From positions 8,400 to 72,399 of the forward strand of contig JACKBY010000016.1 of NCBI GenBank assembly GCA_020634335.1: a stretch of DNA of 64,000 nucleotides, written 5' to 3'. The DNA is from Promineifilum sp. (lineage in GTDB: Bacteria; Chloroflexota; Anaerolineae; Promineifilales; Promineifilaceae). The first letter of the stretch is position 1. Each line of letters begins with the position of its first letter. The translations under genes and the position numbers were made by a program. Positions 28,564-36,268 of the stretch are shown piece after piece. The notes beneath the pieces are model-generated. The model was not told where the DNA came from and did no database searches. It was given only the letters and a program-made list of their open reading frames with translations.

Positions 28564-29187
28564 ATGGCACCAGACTTTGAAGAAGTGAGCCGGCACATTT
28601 ATATAAAATTTGCCGAGAAGCTTTCACCCAACCTAACTTATCACTCGCTTTTCCACACCCGCAACGACGTGTTGCCGGCGGTACGACGCCTGGCGCGAGC
28701 CAACGGGCTGGGCGTGGAGGATTGCATGTTGCTGGAGACGGCCGCCCTCTTCCACGACACCGGCTTTATGCAGACCTACAGCAATCACGAGACTTACAGC
28801 ATCGAGATCACCCGCCTGACGCTGCCCCACTATGGCTATTCTGCCGGCCAGATCGCCGCCATCTGCGAGCTAATCGCGGCCACGCGAATGCCGCAGCAGC
28901 CGCACGGCCTGTTGCAGGAGATCATCTGCGACTCCGATCTGGATTTGCTGGGGCGCGACGATTATATGTATCTCAACGGCCAGCTTTGGCGGGAAGTGGT
29001 CCACTACGCCGGCCAACCCATCCCGGAAAAGAAGTGGCGCGCCGACCAACTGGAATTCCTGAAACGACACCGCTTTTTCACCGCTACGGCTCGCGCCTCG
29101 CGAGATTCGGGGAAGTTAAAAAACGTAGCCCTGATGACCGCCGCGCTGGTCTCGGCTAACGGCTCCTCCCCCGGGTTGCACCCCTAG
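28564..29187 (+). CDS. HD-domain phosphohydrolase-like protein
   Basis: A 207-residue protein with a metal-binding HD fold: YHSLFHTRNDV (first His), ALFHDTGFMQTY (the HD pair) and a later DSDLDLLGRDDY. HD proteins of this size hydrolyse nucleotides or act as signalling enzymes; which applies here is unclear. It stands alone between divergent and convergent neighbours. Confidence 0.85.
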   Translation: MAPDFEEVSRHIYIKFAEKLSPNLTYHSLFHTRNDVLPAVRRLARANGLGVEDCMLLETAALFHDTGFMQTYSNHETYSIEITRLTLPHYGYSAGQIAAICELIAATRMPQQPHGLLQEIICDSDLDLLGRDDYMYLNGQLWREVVHYAGQPIPEKKWRADQLEFLKRHRFFTATARASRDSGKLKNVALMTAALVSANGSSPGLHP

Positions 29188-29253
29188 CAGATAGCGCGCC
29201 GGAAGCGGCAAACTTCTGAAGCCCATATCTGTTGAGCTTTGGCCCCGCCTCTC

Positions 29254-29925
29254 TCAGGTCGCGTTCAACAGTGTCAGCACGGCCACGAAGTGGCACGCGC
29301 TGGCCCCCAGGATGAACAGGTGCCACACGGCGTGGGTGTAGCGTATTTTGGTCATGGCGTAGAAGATGACACCGACCGTATAGAGGCCCCCACCGATCAT
29401 CAGAAACGTCAGGCCCATGCCGGGGATGTTGGCGACCATCTCGCGCCAGGCGATAATGCTCATCCAGCCCATGGCCACGTAGGCCAGCGTGGTGAGGACG
29501 ACGAAGCGGTCGATAAAGAATATTTTGTAGACGATGCCGAACACGGCCATGGCCCACACGACCGTCAACAGAGTCAGGCCGAGCGTACTGCGCATGCTGA
29601 TGAGCACGAAAGGGGTGTAGGTGCCGGCGATGAGTAAATAGATGCAGGCGTGGTCAACCTTGCGCAGGATGGGACGCAGCCGAGGCTGCTGCACACCATG
29701 GTAGAGCGTCGAGGCCAGAAAGACCAACAACAGGCTGACGCCGTAGACCGTGAAGCTGAACACGTGCCAGGCCGTGCCTCGCGTCGCCGCCAGGACGACC
29801 AGCGCCACCAGCGCCGCCACGCTGAGGGCCGCGCCCAGGCCGTGGGTCACGCTGTGGGCGATCTCCTCGCCCAGCGTGTAATGTTCATTTACCCATTCGC
29901 CCAGTCGTTCTTTGTTCAAGTGCAT
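29254..29925 (-). CDS. PAQR / hemolysin III family membrane protein
   Basis: A 223-residue protein with about seven hydrophobic segments. PAQR hallmarks are seen: ITHGLGA-type start (AHSVTHGLGAAL), the ASTLYHGV motif, DHACIYLLIAGTYTPF, and the terminal HAVWHLFILGASACHF, with the conserved Ser/His/Asp metal ligands. Bacterial members are ancient relatives of adiponectin receptors, and hemolysis is not a settled function. ATG at 29925. Confidence 0.9.
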   Translation of the reverse strand: MHLNKERLGEWVNEHYTLGEEIAHSVTHGLGAALSVAALVALVVLAATRGTAWHVFSFTVYGVSLLLVFLASTLYHGVQQPRLRPILRKVDHACIYLLIAGTYTPFVLISMRSTLGLTLLTVVWAMAVFGIVYKIFFIDRFVVLTTLAYVAMGWMSIIAWREMVANIPGMGLTFLMIGGGLYTVGVIFYAMTKIRYTHAVWHLFILGASACHFVAVLTLLNAT

Positions 29926-30000
29926 ATCACGCTCCTTGCTGCCTGCCGATCATTATAGTCCATCCCGGCCCCGGGTGACACGTTGACAGCCCCAAACACA

Positions 30001-30120
30001 CGTTTTTCAGTTGGCGAGGTGTAGCGCCGAATTCTTATCCGGCGGCCGAGAACGAGGTGGGCTGCGGAGCCGGTTTAGAAACCAGCGCTACGGAGAGCCA
30101 TCGATTACCGAAAGACCCTG
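30001..30120. repeat. Dispersed palindromic element, copy C
   Basis: Reverse orientation relative to copies A and B. Starts CGTTTTTCAGTTGG, with GTGTAGCGCCG at 30020 and AGCGCTACGGAG near 30088, and ends near AGACCCTG. It lies upstream of the PAQR gene (minus) and downstream of the secreted repeat protein gene. The rest of the 295-bp gap shows nothing else. Confidence 0.82.
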
Positions 30121-30220
30121 CCCCCATACACAGGAAATTTCGACTTTCGCCTATGGTGACCAGAGCCGCAAGAGCAGAGTACCGGCCAAGAGGAAGCGGT
30201 TATCCAGCAAGGGGGTGATC

Positions 30221-31366
30221 TCATCTCAGCCCGACAGGCAAGTAGACTGCCTGCTCAAATCGTATCGTTTTCCGCGTGGAGACGATGAGCTGCGCGCCGT
30301 CGTGATGGGCTACGTATGGCCGTCCCGTGGAATCGAGAGCCAGACTGATTTCGCCCATGCCGAATTCGAACGGCCGCTCACCGCGCAGCGGCCCTTGCGG
30401 GGGGGCGATCACGTAATGCGGCCGGCCCTGAGCATCATAAAAGACGATGTGGAGCGCGTCGTCGTCTTCAGGGAGCGTGTCACTGGCGGCTAAATCGCTC
30501 TCGACGTACCAGTCGTCATCCGTCCACAGGGGCCGCTTGTGCCATTCGCTGTTGAGGTGGTCGGCCAAATACAGCGTCACGCGCGAGAATGGCGGCCGGC
30601 CGCCCAGCGGCTCGGCTTCGGTCAGCAGAAAATAGGGATCGGAGCCTAGAAACAGGGTGAAGCCCTCGATATTGGCGACCGCCAGAGGCTCTACCCGCCA
30701 ATCATTGAGGCCTTCCCGAACGGCGTGGAATGAACCGTTCGCGCCCGTGCCGGCCACCTGCGGCCGCCCGTCTTGATCCAGGGCCAGGAACAGGTTCCAG
30801 ACATAGGCATCAGGCTCCCCAATCGCTTCTTCGTTCCATACGCCATTCTGCCGCAGCAGGTAACGGATCGTTTGGCCGGAGAGGAGCACGATGTGGATGT
30901 TGCCGGACGCATCGATGCGCACCGACAGCAATCGGCCGCCGGCGCCCAACGGTTCCCATTGCCACTCGTCGGCCGGCAGATGGCCGAGATAGAGCTTGTC
31001 CTCGGCCGCATTGACGTAGGCCACATAGGGTGTGTCGTCATTGGGATTGAGTGACAGGTCAACGGCCAGGTCAGCCGGCGGGGCCACGACAGGGAACGGC
31101 GCGATGTCCTCCACTTCCCATCCCCCACTCCGGCGACGGGCGTAGAAGAGCCTATCATTTTCCGCGTCGACCAGGACCACGTGCGGCTGCTCAAAACCGT
31201 CGATAGCAATGGCGTTCAGGCTCCCGCCGAGGGCGACGCCTTCGCCGCTCCAGACAGGCGCGGGAATTCCGGGAAAAAATGGGGTTACACGGGCGGGGAG
31301 GGAGTCGGTGGCGACCAGGCTCAGTCCGCCCACCAGCCCCAGGATGGCCAGGACGAACTTGTTCAT
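30221..31366 (-). CDS. Secreted repeat (propeller-like) protein with YLPV-type C-terminus
   Basis: A 381-residue protein starting at ATG 31366 with a signal peptide (KFVLAILGLVGGLSLVATDS). The body has recurring 40-50-residue blocks such as LNAIAIDGFEQPHVVLVDAEN, LSVRIDASGNIHIVLLSGQ and LFLALDQDGRPQVAGTGANG, the D-x-x-G-x-P/I-H-V pattern of beta-propeller or sialidase-like repeats. It ends AVYLPVGLR, a short Arg-ending tail. Likely exported; ligand or activity unknown. Confidence 0.7.
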   Translation of the reverse strand: MNKFVLAILGLVGGLSLVATDSLPARVTPFFPGIPAPVWSGEGVALGGSLNAIAIDGFEQPHVVLVDAENDRLFYARRRSGGWEVEDIAPFPVVAPPADLAVDLSLNPNDDTPYVAYVNAAEDKLYLGHLPADEWQWEPLGAGGRLLSVRIDASGNIHIVLLSGQTIRYLLRQNGVWNEEAIGEPDAYVWNLFLALDQDGRPQVAGTGANGSFHAVREGLNDWRVEPLAVANIEGFTLFLGSDPYFLLTEAEPLGGRPPFSRVTLYLADHLNSEWHKRPLWTDDDWYVESDLAASDTLPEDDDALHIVFYDAQGRPHYVIAPPQGPLRGERPFEFGMGEISLALDSTGRPYVAHHDGAQLIVSTRKTIRFEQAVYLPVGLR

Positions 31367-31421
31367 GCGTCTATTATACATCCAACCGAAACGCTTGTGA
31401 TAGACGCCAAGCACATGATTC

Positions 31422-31541
31422 CTCTACGAGTAGCGCCGTTTCCAAGCCGGCTTCGCACCCCAGCTCGCTTATTCGACCCACTTCGTTCTCGGCCGCCGGA
31501 CAAGAATCCGGCGTCACACTTCGACAACTGAAAAGCCCTAG
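31422..31541. repeat. Dispersed palindromic element, copy D
   Basis: Starts CCTCTACGAGTAGCGCC, contains TCTCGGCCGCCGGACAAG and AATCCGGCGTCAC, and ends ACTGAAAAGCCCTAG. It lies between the divergent genes of the secreted repeat protein and the YbaY-type lipoprotein. The left terminal repeat is weak. Confidence 0.78.
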
Positions 31542-31573
31542 CCGTTTGGTTGCGCATATCGCCGTCCTTTCTT

Positions 31574-31594
31574 AATATCCATGCTGTGGATATT
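31574..31594. promoter_or_regulatory. Perfect AT-rich inverted repeat
   Basis: Arms AATATCCA (31574-31581) and TGGATATT (31587-31594) with a 5-nt centre, upstream of the lipoprotein start. Possible operator or small leader hairpin; no regulator identified. Confidence 0.35.
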
Positions 31595-31703
31595 GCGCCC
31601 CCAGCGTAGGACGATTATGCTTGCGGGGATAAAAACCAATCGAATAAAATTGAAACTGAACACGCATCGCATTAATGCCTCTCATGACAAGGAGAAAAAG
31701 GAA

Positions 31704-33500
31704 GTGAGAAAAAGATTCCCTGGATTCTTATCAGTAGCGCTTATGTTCATCATGGCGTTGGTTCTGGTGGCCTGTGGCGGCGGCCAGGAGGGTGAAGAGA
31801 CGGCCGACGCGCCGGCGGGCGGCAACGTCATCACCGGCAACGTCATCTATCTCGACCGCTCGGCGCTGGACCCCAACGCCGTCATCGAGGTCGATCTGTA
31901 TCAAACCTTGGCCGGTGGCCCCGACACGATCATCGCCTCGCAATCGATCAATGCCGAGGGGCGACAGGTGCCCATCCCCTTCGAGATTCAGTTTGACCCG
32001 GCGCAGATCGACACCACCCAGACCTATCTGGTGGGGGCGCGCATCGTGGTGAACGGCGAACCGGTCTTTGCCTCGCAGGCGGCCGTGCCGGTCATCACCA
32101 ACGGCGCGCCGACCCAGGGCATCGAGGTGCTCGTCAGTCCGGTCCTGACCGGCACGGCGGGCGGCACGCTGACCGGTAACGTCTTCTACGTGGAACGCAT
32201 CGCCCTGCAACCCGACGCGCTCATCAGCGTCGAACTGCAAGACGTATCGGGGGGAACAACCACCATCGTTGCCTCACGGGACATCAACGCCGAAGGGCGG
32301 CAAGTGCCCATTCCCTTCGAGTTACCCTATGATCCCACGGCCATTGACCCGGCCGGCACCTATCTCCTGAGTGCGCGCATCTCCGAGGGCGGGCAGATCA
32401 TCTTTTCCTCGCCCACCGGCTCCCCGGTTCTAACCAACGGCGCGCCGACCAGCAACGTGGAGCTTCTGGTCAGCCAGGCGGCTGTTTCGCCCATGGCCGA
32501 CGTGATTCGCGGCACGGTCACCACGGCGCGGCCGCCCGAAACGCTGGACCCGGCGGCCGTGCTGCAGGTCGAATTGCGCGAGCCGATGCTGGCCGATGCC
32601 CCCGCCGCTTCCCAAATCGAGATTCCGATGGGCGGCATGACCTTTCCCATCTCTTTCGAGTTGCCCTATGACCCGGCCGCTGTCGCTGCTGACCGCACCT
32701 ATGCCGTGGCCGCTCGCGTCCTCTCCGGCAATCAGTTGCTCTACGTCACCCTGTCGCCCGTGCCCGTGCTGACCAACGGCGCGCCGGCGAGCGAGATCAT
32801 CGTGCCCGTCGCCCCCGTGCCCAACCCGGCCGGCGGCGTTCTGCGCTTCACGGTGACCAGCGACACGCCCATGACCTGGCCGGCCGATTCGTCCGCTTAC
32901 CTCAACGTCGAAATTCGCGAGCCGATGCTGGCCGACGCCCCGGCGGCAGCCTTCAGCTACGTGCCCCTGGCCGGGCTGTCGTTCCCCGTGGCCTTCGAGT
33001 TGGGCTACGATCCGGCGACCATCGACCCCAACAAGGCCTACATCTTTGACGCGCGCATCATCGACAACAACCTGCTGACCTTCTCGTCGAGTGGGGGGAC
33101 GCCGGTGCTGACCCAGGGCGCGCCGGTGACCGACGTGACCTTGAATCTGGTGAACTCAACCGTGACCGACGCGCCGCCCTCCGGGGCCATCACCGGCGTG
33201 GTGACGACCGATGTGCCGGCGACGCTCGACCCCGCCGCGACGCTCTACGTAGATTTCCGCGAGGCGGGGACGACGGGCGAGCCCATCGTCACCATCTCGC
33301 AGCTTCTGGAAGGGGCGCAATTCCCGATCGCCTTCGAAGTGCCGCTGGCCGCGGCGACGCTCGACCCGGCCCGCAGCTACGTCGTGGGCGCGCGAATTCT
33401 GTTGGGCGACCAGGTGCTCTACGCCTCGGCCGTGGGTGTCCCCGTCGTCACCCAGGGCGCGCCGACAACCGACGTGGTGGTCAATATACCGCCGCAATAA
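31704..33500 (+). CDS. Lipoprotein with five YbaY/YscW-like domains
   Basis: A 598-residue exported lipoprotein. GTG at 31704 follows AAGGAG by 9 nt. The signal peptide ends in the lipobox LVAC, followed by GGGQEGEE. Five repeats of about 110-115 residues follow, each opening with GxVxG-type strands (VITGNVIYLDRSALDP, TLTGNVFYVERIALQP, VIRGTVTTARPPETLDP, VLRFTVTSDTPMTWPAD, AITGVVTTDVPATLDP) and containing FPI/VPIPFE and V(L/I)TxGAP blocks. This is the YbaY/YscW lipoprotein module, so far seen mostly as single domains. It probably binds proteins at the outer face. Confidence 0.85.
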   Translation: MRKRFPGFLSVALMFIMALVLVACGGGQEGEETADAPAGGNVITGNVIYLDRSALDPNAVIEVDLYQTLAGGPDTIIASQSINAEGRQVPIPFEIQFDPAQIDTTQTYLVGARIVVNGEPVFASQAAVPVITNGAPTQGIEVLVSPVLTGTAGGTLTGNVFYVERIALQPDALISVELQDVSGGTTTIVASRDINAEGRQVPIPFELPYDPTAIDPAGTYLLSARISEGGQIIFSSPTGSPVLTNGAPTSNVELLVSQAAVSPMADVIRGTVTTARPPETLDPAAVLQVELREPMLADAPAASQIEIPMGGMTFPISFELPYDPAAVAADRTYAVAARVLSGNQLLYVTLSPVPVLTNGAPASEIIVPVAPVPNPAGGVLRFTVTSDTPMTWPADSSAYLNVEIREPMLADAPAAAFSYVPLAGLSFPVAFELGYDPATIDPNKAYIFDARIIDNNLLTFSSSGGTPVLTQGAPVTDVTLNLVNSTVTDAPPSGAITGVVTTDVPATLDPAATLYVDFREAGTTGEPIVTISQLLEGAQFPIAFEVPLAAATLDPARSYVVGARILLGDQVLYASAVGVPVVTQGAPTTDVVVNIPPQ

Positions 33501-33509
33501 GCGACGAAC

Positions 33510-33553
33510 GACGAGTGACGAGTGGGGAATATGCTCTCCATTCGTCACTCGTC
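33510..33553. terminator. 19-bp hairpin between convergent genes
   Basis: Arms 33510-33528 and 33535-33553 pair over 19 positions with two G-T pairs and a 6-nt loop. Built of GACGAGT/GTCACTC words. It lies between the convergent lipoprotein and aminopeptidase genes and may serve both. Confidence 0.7.
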
Positions 33554-33569
33554 ATTCATCATTCGTCAC

Positions 33570-34805
33570 TCAATAGGCCCATTCCCCCTGCCGCATCAGC
33601 GGCTCCCGCGTGCCGTCGGCGGTGATGCCGTCGATGTCGATCTCCCCCGATCCGACCATGAAATCGAGGTGGTTGGCGCTCAGGTTGCCGCCGTGGGCCA
33701 TGAAGGTCTCGTCGCCGGCGTCGGCCAGACCGGCGATGCAATTGCGATAGGCGCGGCCGAGGGCCAGGTGGGAGGAGGCGTTCTCATCGTAGAGCGTGTT
33801 GTAGAACAGGATGCCGGCGTGGGAAATGGCCGAGCTGTGGGGAACCAGGGCGACCTCGCCCAGACGAGACGCGCCGTCGTCCATCTCGATTTGCGACCGC
33901 AGCAGCGCCTCCCCTTTCTCGGCGCTGACGTTGGTGACGCGGCCGTTGCTAAAGCTCAGGCTGAAGTTTTCGATCAGGTTGCCGCGCAGATTGAGCGGCA
34001 TGGTCGCCCGCACCGTCCCGTCGACTCGCTCGCGGTGGGGCGCGGTGAATACCTCTTCCGTGGGCAAATTGGCGACGTTGCTGATGCCGATGGCCGTGGG
34101 AGCCGGGCCGCCGATCCAGTGGTGGTTTTCGGGCAGTCCGACAGTCAGATCGGTGCCGGGGCCGGTGTAGCGCAGCGCGTCATATTGCTTCTCGTTGAGA
34201 TAGGCCGCGCGCCGCGTTAAATCCTCATTATGGGCCTCCCAGGCCGCCAGTGGGTCGGGTGTGTCGAGCCGTATGGTGCTGAAGATGGCGTCCCACAGAC
34301 GGTTGAGCTGCTCGCCGGGGGCCATGTCGGGAAACACCTTGGCGGCCCAGGCCGCCGTGGCGTAGCCGACGACGCACCAGTTGATGGCGTCGGCGGAGAT
34401 TCGCTTGCTCAGCGGCAGGGCCGCCCGGCTTTCCGTGCGTTGCACGGTGGCGATCAAGCCAGGGTCAATGCCCTTGAGCAGATCGGGGTCCGTTCCGTTG
34501 ATGGACAAAATCGCCCCGCCGGCGTCGACCGTCTCCAGCCCCGCCTTCCATCCCCAATCGGAATGCTCGGCGAATGAATTGCGCGGGGCATGCTGGAAGC
34601 GGATCCGCAGCAGTTGCGGGTCGGCCCAGATCACGTCCACCAAATGAGCGCCGGCCTGATAGGCATGGATAGTCACCTGGCGCACCAGCGGCGCGGCCTC
34701 CAGCGGGGCGCGAATGAGGAGCCGTTGACCGGGCTGCACGTTGAGGCCGATCTTGACGATCAGCTCGGCATATTGGCTCAGAGCGCGTTCAAATTCGGGT
34801 GTCAT
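33570..34805 (-). CDS. M29 family aminopeptidase
   Basis: A 411-residue leucyl-type aminopeptidase of clan MQ. The N-terminus LSQYAELIVKIGLNVQPGQ is typical, and the two-metal site is seen in NLPTEEVFTAPHRERVDG (Glu), the NASSHLALGRAY His, NLSANHLDFMVGSGEIDID (His, Asp). Cytoplasmic; likely a general peptide-trimming enzyme of the AmpS/aminopeptidase T kind. ATG at 34805. Confidence 0.93.
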   Translation of the reverse strand: MTPEFERALSQYAELIVKIGLNVQPGQRLLIRAPLEAAPLVRQVTIHAYQAGAHLVDVIWADPQLLRIRFQHAPRNSFAEHSDWGWKAGLETVDAGGAILSINGTDPDLLKGIDPGLIATVQRTESRAALPLSKRISADAINWCVVGYATAAWAAKVFPDMAPGEQLNRLWDAIFSTIRLDTPDPLAAWEAHNEDLTRRAAYLNEKQYDALRYTGPGTDLTVGLPENHHWIGGPAPTAIGISNVANLPTEEVFTAPHRERVDGTVRATMPLNLRGNLIENFSLSFSNGRVTNVSAEKGEALLRSQIEMDDGASRLGEVALVPHSSAISHAGILFYNTLYDENASSHLALGRAYRNCIAGLADAGDETFMAHGGNLSANHLDFMVGSGEIDIDGITADGTREPLMRQGEWAY

Positions 34806-34883
34806 TTCACATTACTCCTGTGGATATGGCGGTATGCGCCCCAGCTTACCCGGATAGCGTCAAATTGGGTAGGAGCCGCACCT

Positions 34884-34940
34884 GTAGCACCGGATTCTTA
34901 TCCGGTGGCCGGGGGAGCCGGATAAGAATCCGGCGTTAGA
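34884..34940. repeat. Dispersed palindromic element, copy E (short form)
   Basis: Only the inner palindrome is present: GTAGCACCGGATTC then GATAAGAATCCGGCGTTAG. It ends in the stop codon of the AMMECR1 gene (TTA complement, 34936-34938), so the repeat or its relic supplies that stop. No outer CAGGG terminal repeats are seen. Confidence 0.75.
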
Positions 34941-35547
34941 GGTCCTCGAACGACTCCGTGGTGAAGGCGTAGAGGGATGCGCGTGCCGGCCAGTCATTTG
35001 GTGGCAGGCCGGCCTTCTCGCAGAGGGCGGTCAGGAAGGTGTGCTTGTCCCAGCCATAGCCCACCGGCACTTCGGGCAGGAGCAACCCGCGCCGGCTGCC
35101 GCCCACGATGTAGAGGCCGTCCTGGCCGATGGCGATCTCGTCCAGTGAGTCGACCGGCCGGAACGGCGAAAGCACCGAAATCTCGATGGTCAGGTTGTCC
35201 AGCTCGTCGGCCGTCACGGGATAGAAGCGCGGATCGGCGCTGGCGGCCTGGATGGTGGCCTCCTGCACGGCCTCAGAGAGCGGCTTATCGGCGTAGATGT
35301 GGCCGACACAGCCGCGCAGATCGCCCGCATGCCAGCCTTCGCTATAGGGGCTGGCCGCCTTGCGCGCCTGCCGCACGCGCAACGTGACAAAAACGGCCGA
35401 CGGCTCCCGGAACCACTCGTTGTCCGGGGTATAGGGCGGCCGCTCACCTGTCGTGAGGTAGTGGGCCAGCGTCGTCCGCGCCAGGCGGAGCAATGCGGGA
35501 TAATGACCGGCATGGGACGAAGCCGGCGGGGTGATGTGAGTACTCAT
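34936..35547 (-). CDS. AMMECR1-domain protein
   Basis: A 203-residue protein of the AMMECR1 family, widely conserved, function uncertain (possibly tRNA or protein modification linked to MEMO1-like enzymes). The family motif LRGCVGHI is present (about residue 80), with FYPVTADELDNLTIEISVLS and the C-terminal GYGWDKHTFLTALCEKAG. ATG overlaps the HAD gene stop by 4 bp, so both are translated together. Confidence 0.93.
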   Translation of the reverse strand: MSTHITPPASSHAGHYPALLRLARTTLAHYLTTGERPPYTPDNEWFREPSAVFVTLRVRQARKAASPYSEGWHAGDLRGCVGHIYADKPLSEAVQEATIQAASADPRFYPVTADELDNLTIEISVLSPFRPVDSLDEIAIGQDGLYIVGGSRRGLLLPEVPVGYGWDKHTFLTALCEKAGLPPNDWPARASLYAFTTESFEDL

Positions 35548-36248
35548 TGTGTTGCCTCCACGGCCCCGGCCACGAGCCTCCGGGGAAATTGCTCCAGCGT
35601 GGCGATCACGGCCTCTACGCCCGACAAACGCGCTAACGCCGGCTGCCCATCGGCCGGGCCGATGGCAATGATGGCCCCGATCCCGGCGGCGTGGGCCGAA
35701 CGAATCCCGGCAGCCGAATCCTCGACGACCACAAAGCGCTCCGGCGGCGCGCCAAGCTGTTGGGCCGCCTCCAGATAGATGCCCGGCGCGGGCTTGCCGG
35801 GATAGAGGTTGCGGTCGTAGATGATCGTGTCGGTGGTGAACCAGCGCCGCAGGTCGAGTTGCTCAATGAAAAAGGTCACGTTGACTTGCGGGGAAGAGGT
35901 GGCGATGGCGCGGGGGATGCGGTTGACGGCCAGGAAATCGAGCAAGTCTACCGCGCCCGGCGACAGGTGATAGGCGTCGCCGCTATCCAGCGCCAAGCGC
36001 CGATAGAGAGCTTCTTTCTCCTCCATCAGGGGGCGCAACTCATCATCGGCCAACTCTCTCCCCAGCACGTAGCCAAAGATGTCGCGATTGACGCGACCGT
36101 GGACGGCCGTCTTCATCTCGTCGGCCGAGAGGGGCCGGCCTCGCAGCCGGGTCGAGATGCGCCGCCAGGCCTCCTCGTGCAGGTGGTTATCCCACAGGAG
36201 AACGCCATTGAAATCGAATATCACGCCGTCCAGCGTCTTGTTGTTCAT
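35544..36248 (-). CDS. HAD-family phosphatase/mutase-like, DxN motif
   Basis: A 234-residue HAD hydrolase with beta-phosphoglucomutase/PGP-type cap. Motif I reads IFDFNGVL, so the second Asp of DxD is Asn. Others: motif II ATSSP (Ser/Thr), the Lys in GKPAPGIYLEA, and motif IV VVVEDSAAGIRSA. ATG at 36248 is behind GGAGG (11 nt). Asn at that position occurs in some HAD members and may lower general acid chemistry. The ABC-F gene ends 20 bp upstream; AMMECR1 overlaps downstream. Confidence 0.88.
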   Translation of the reverse strand: MNNKTLDGVIFDFNGVLLWDNHLHEEAWRRISTRLRGRPLSADEMKTAVHGRVNRDIFGYVLGRELADDELRPLMEEKEALYRRLALDSGDAYHLSPGAVDLLDFLAVNRIPRAIATSSPQVNVTFFIEQLDLRRWFTTDTIIYDRNLYPGKPAPGIYLEAAQQLGAPPERFVVVEDSAAGIRSAHAAGIGAIIAIGPADGQPALARLSGVEAVIATLEQFPRRLVAGAVEATQ

Positions 36249-36268
36249 ATGCTTGTTTTCCTCCGGCG

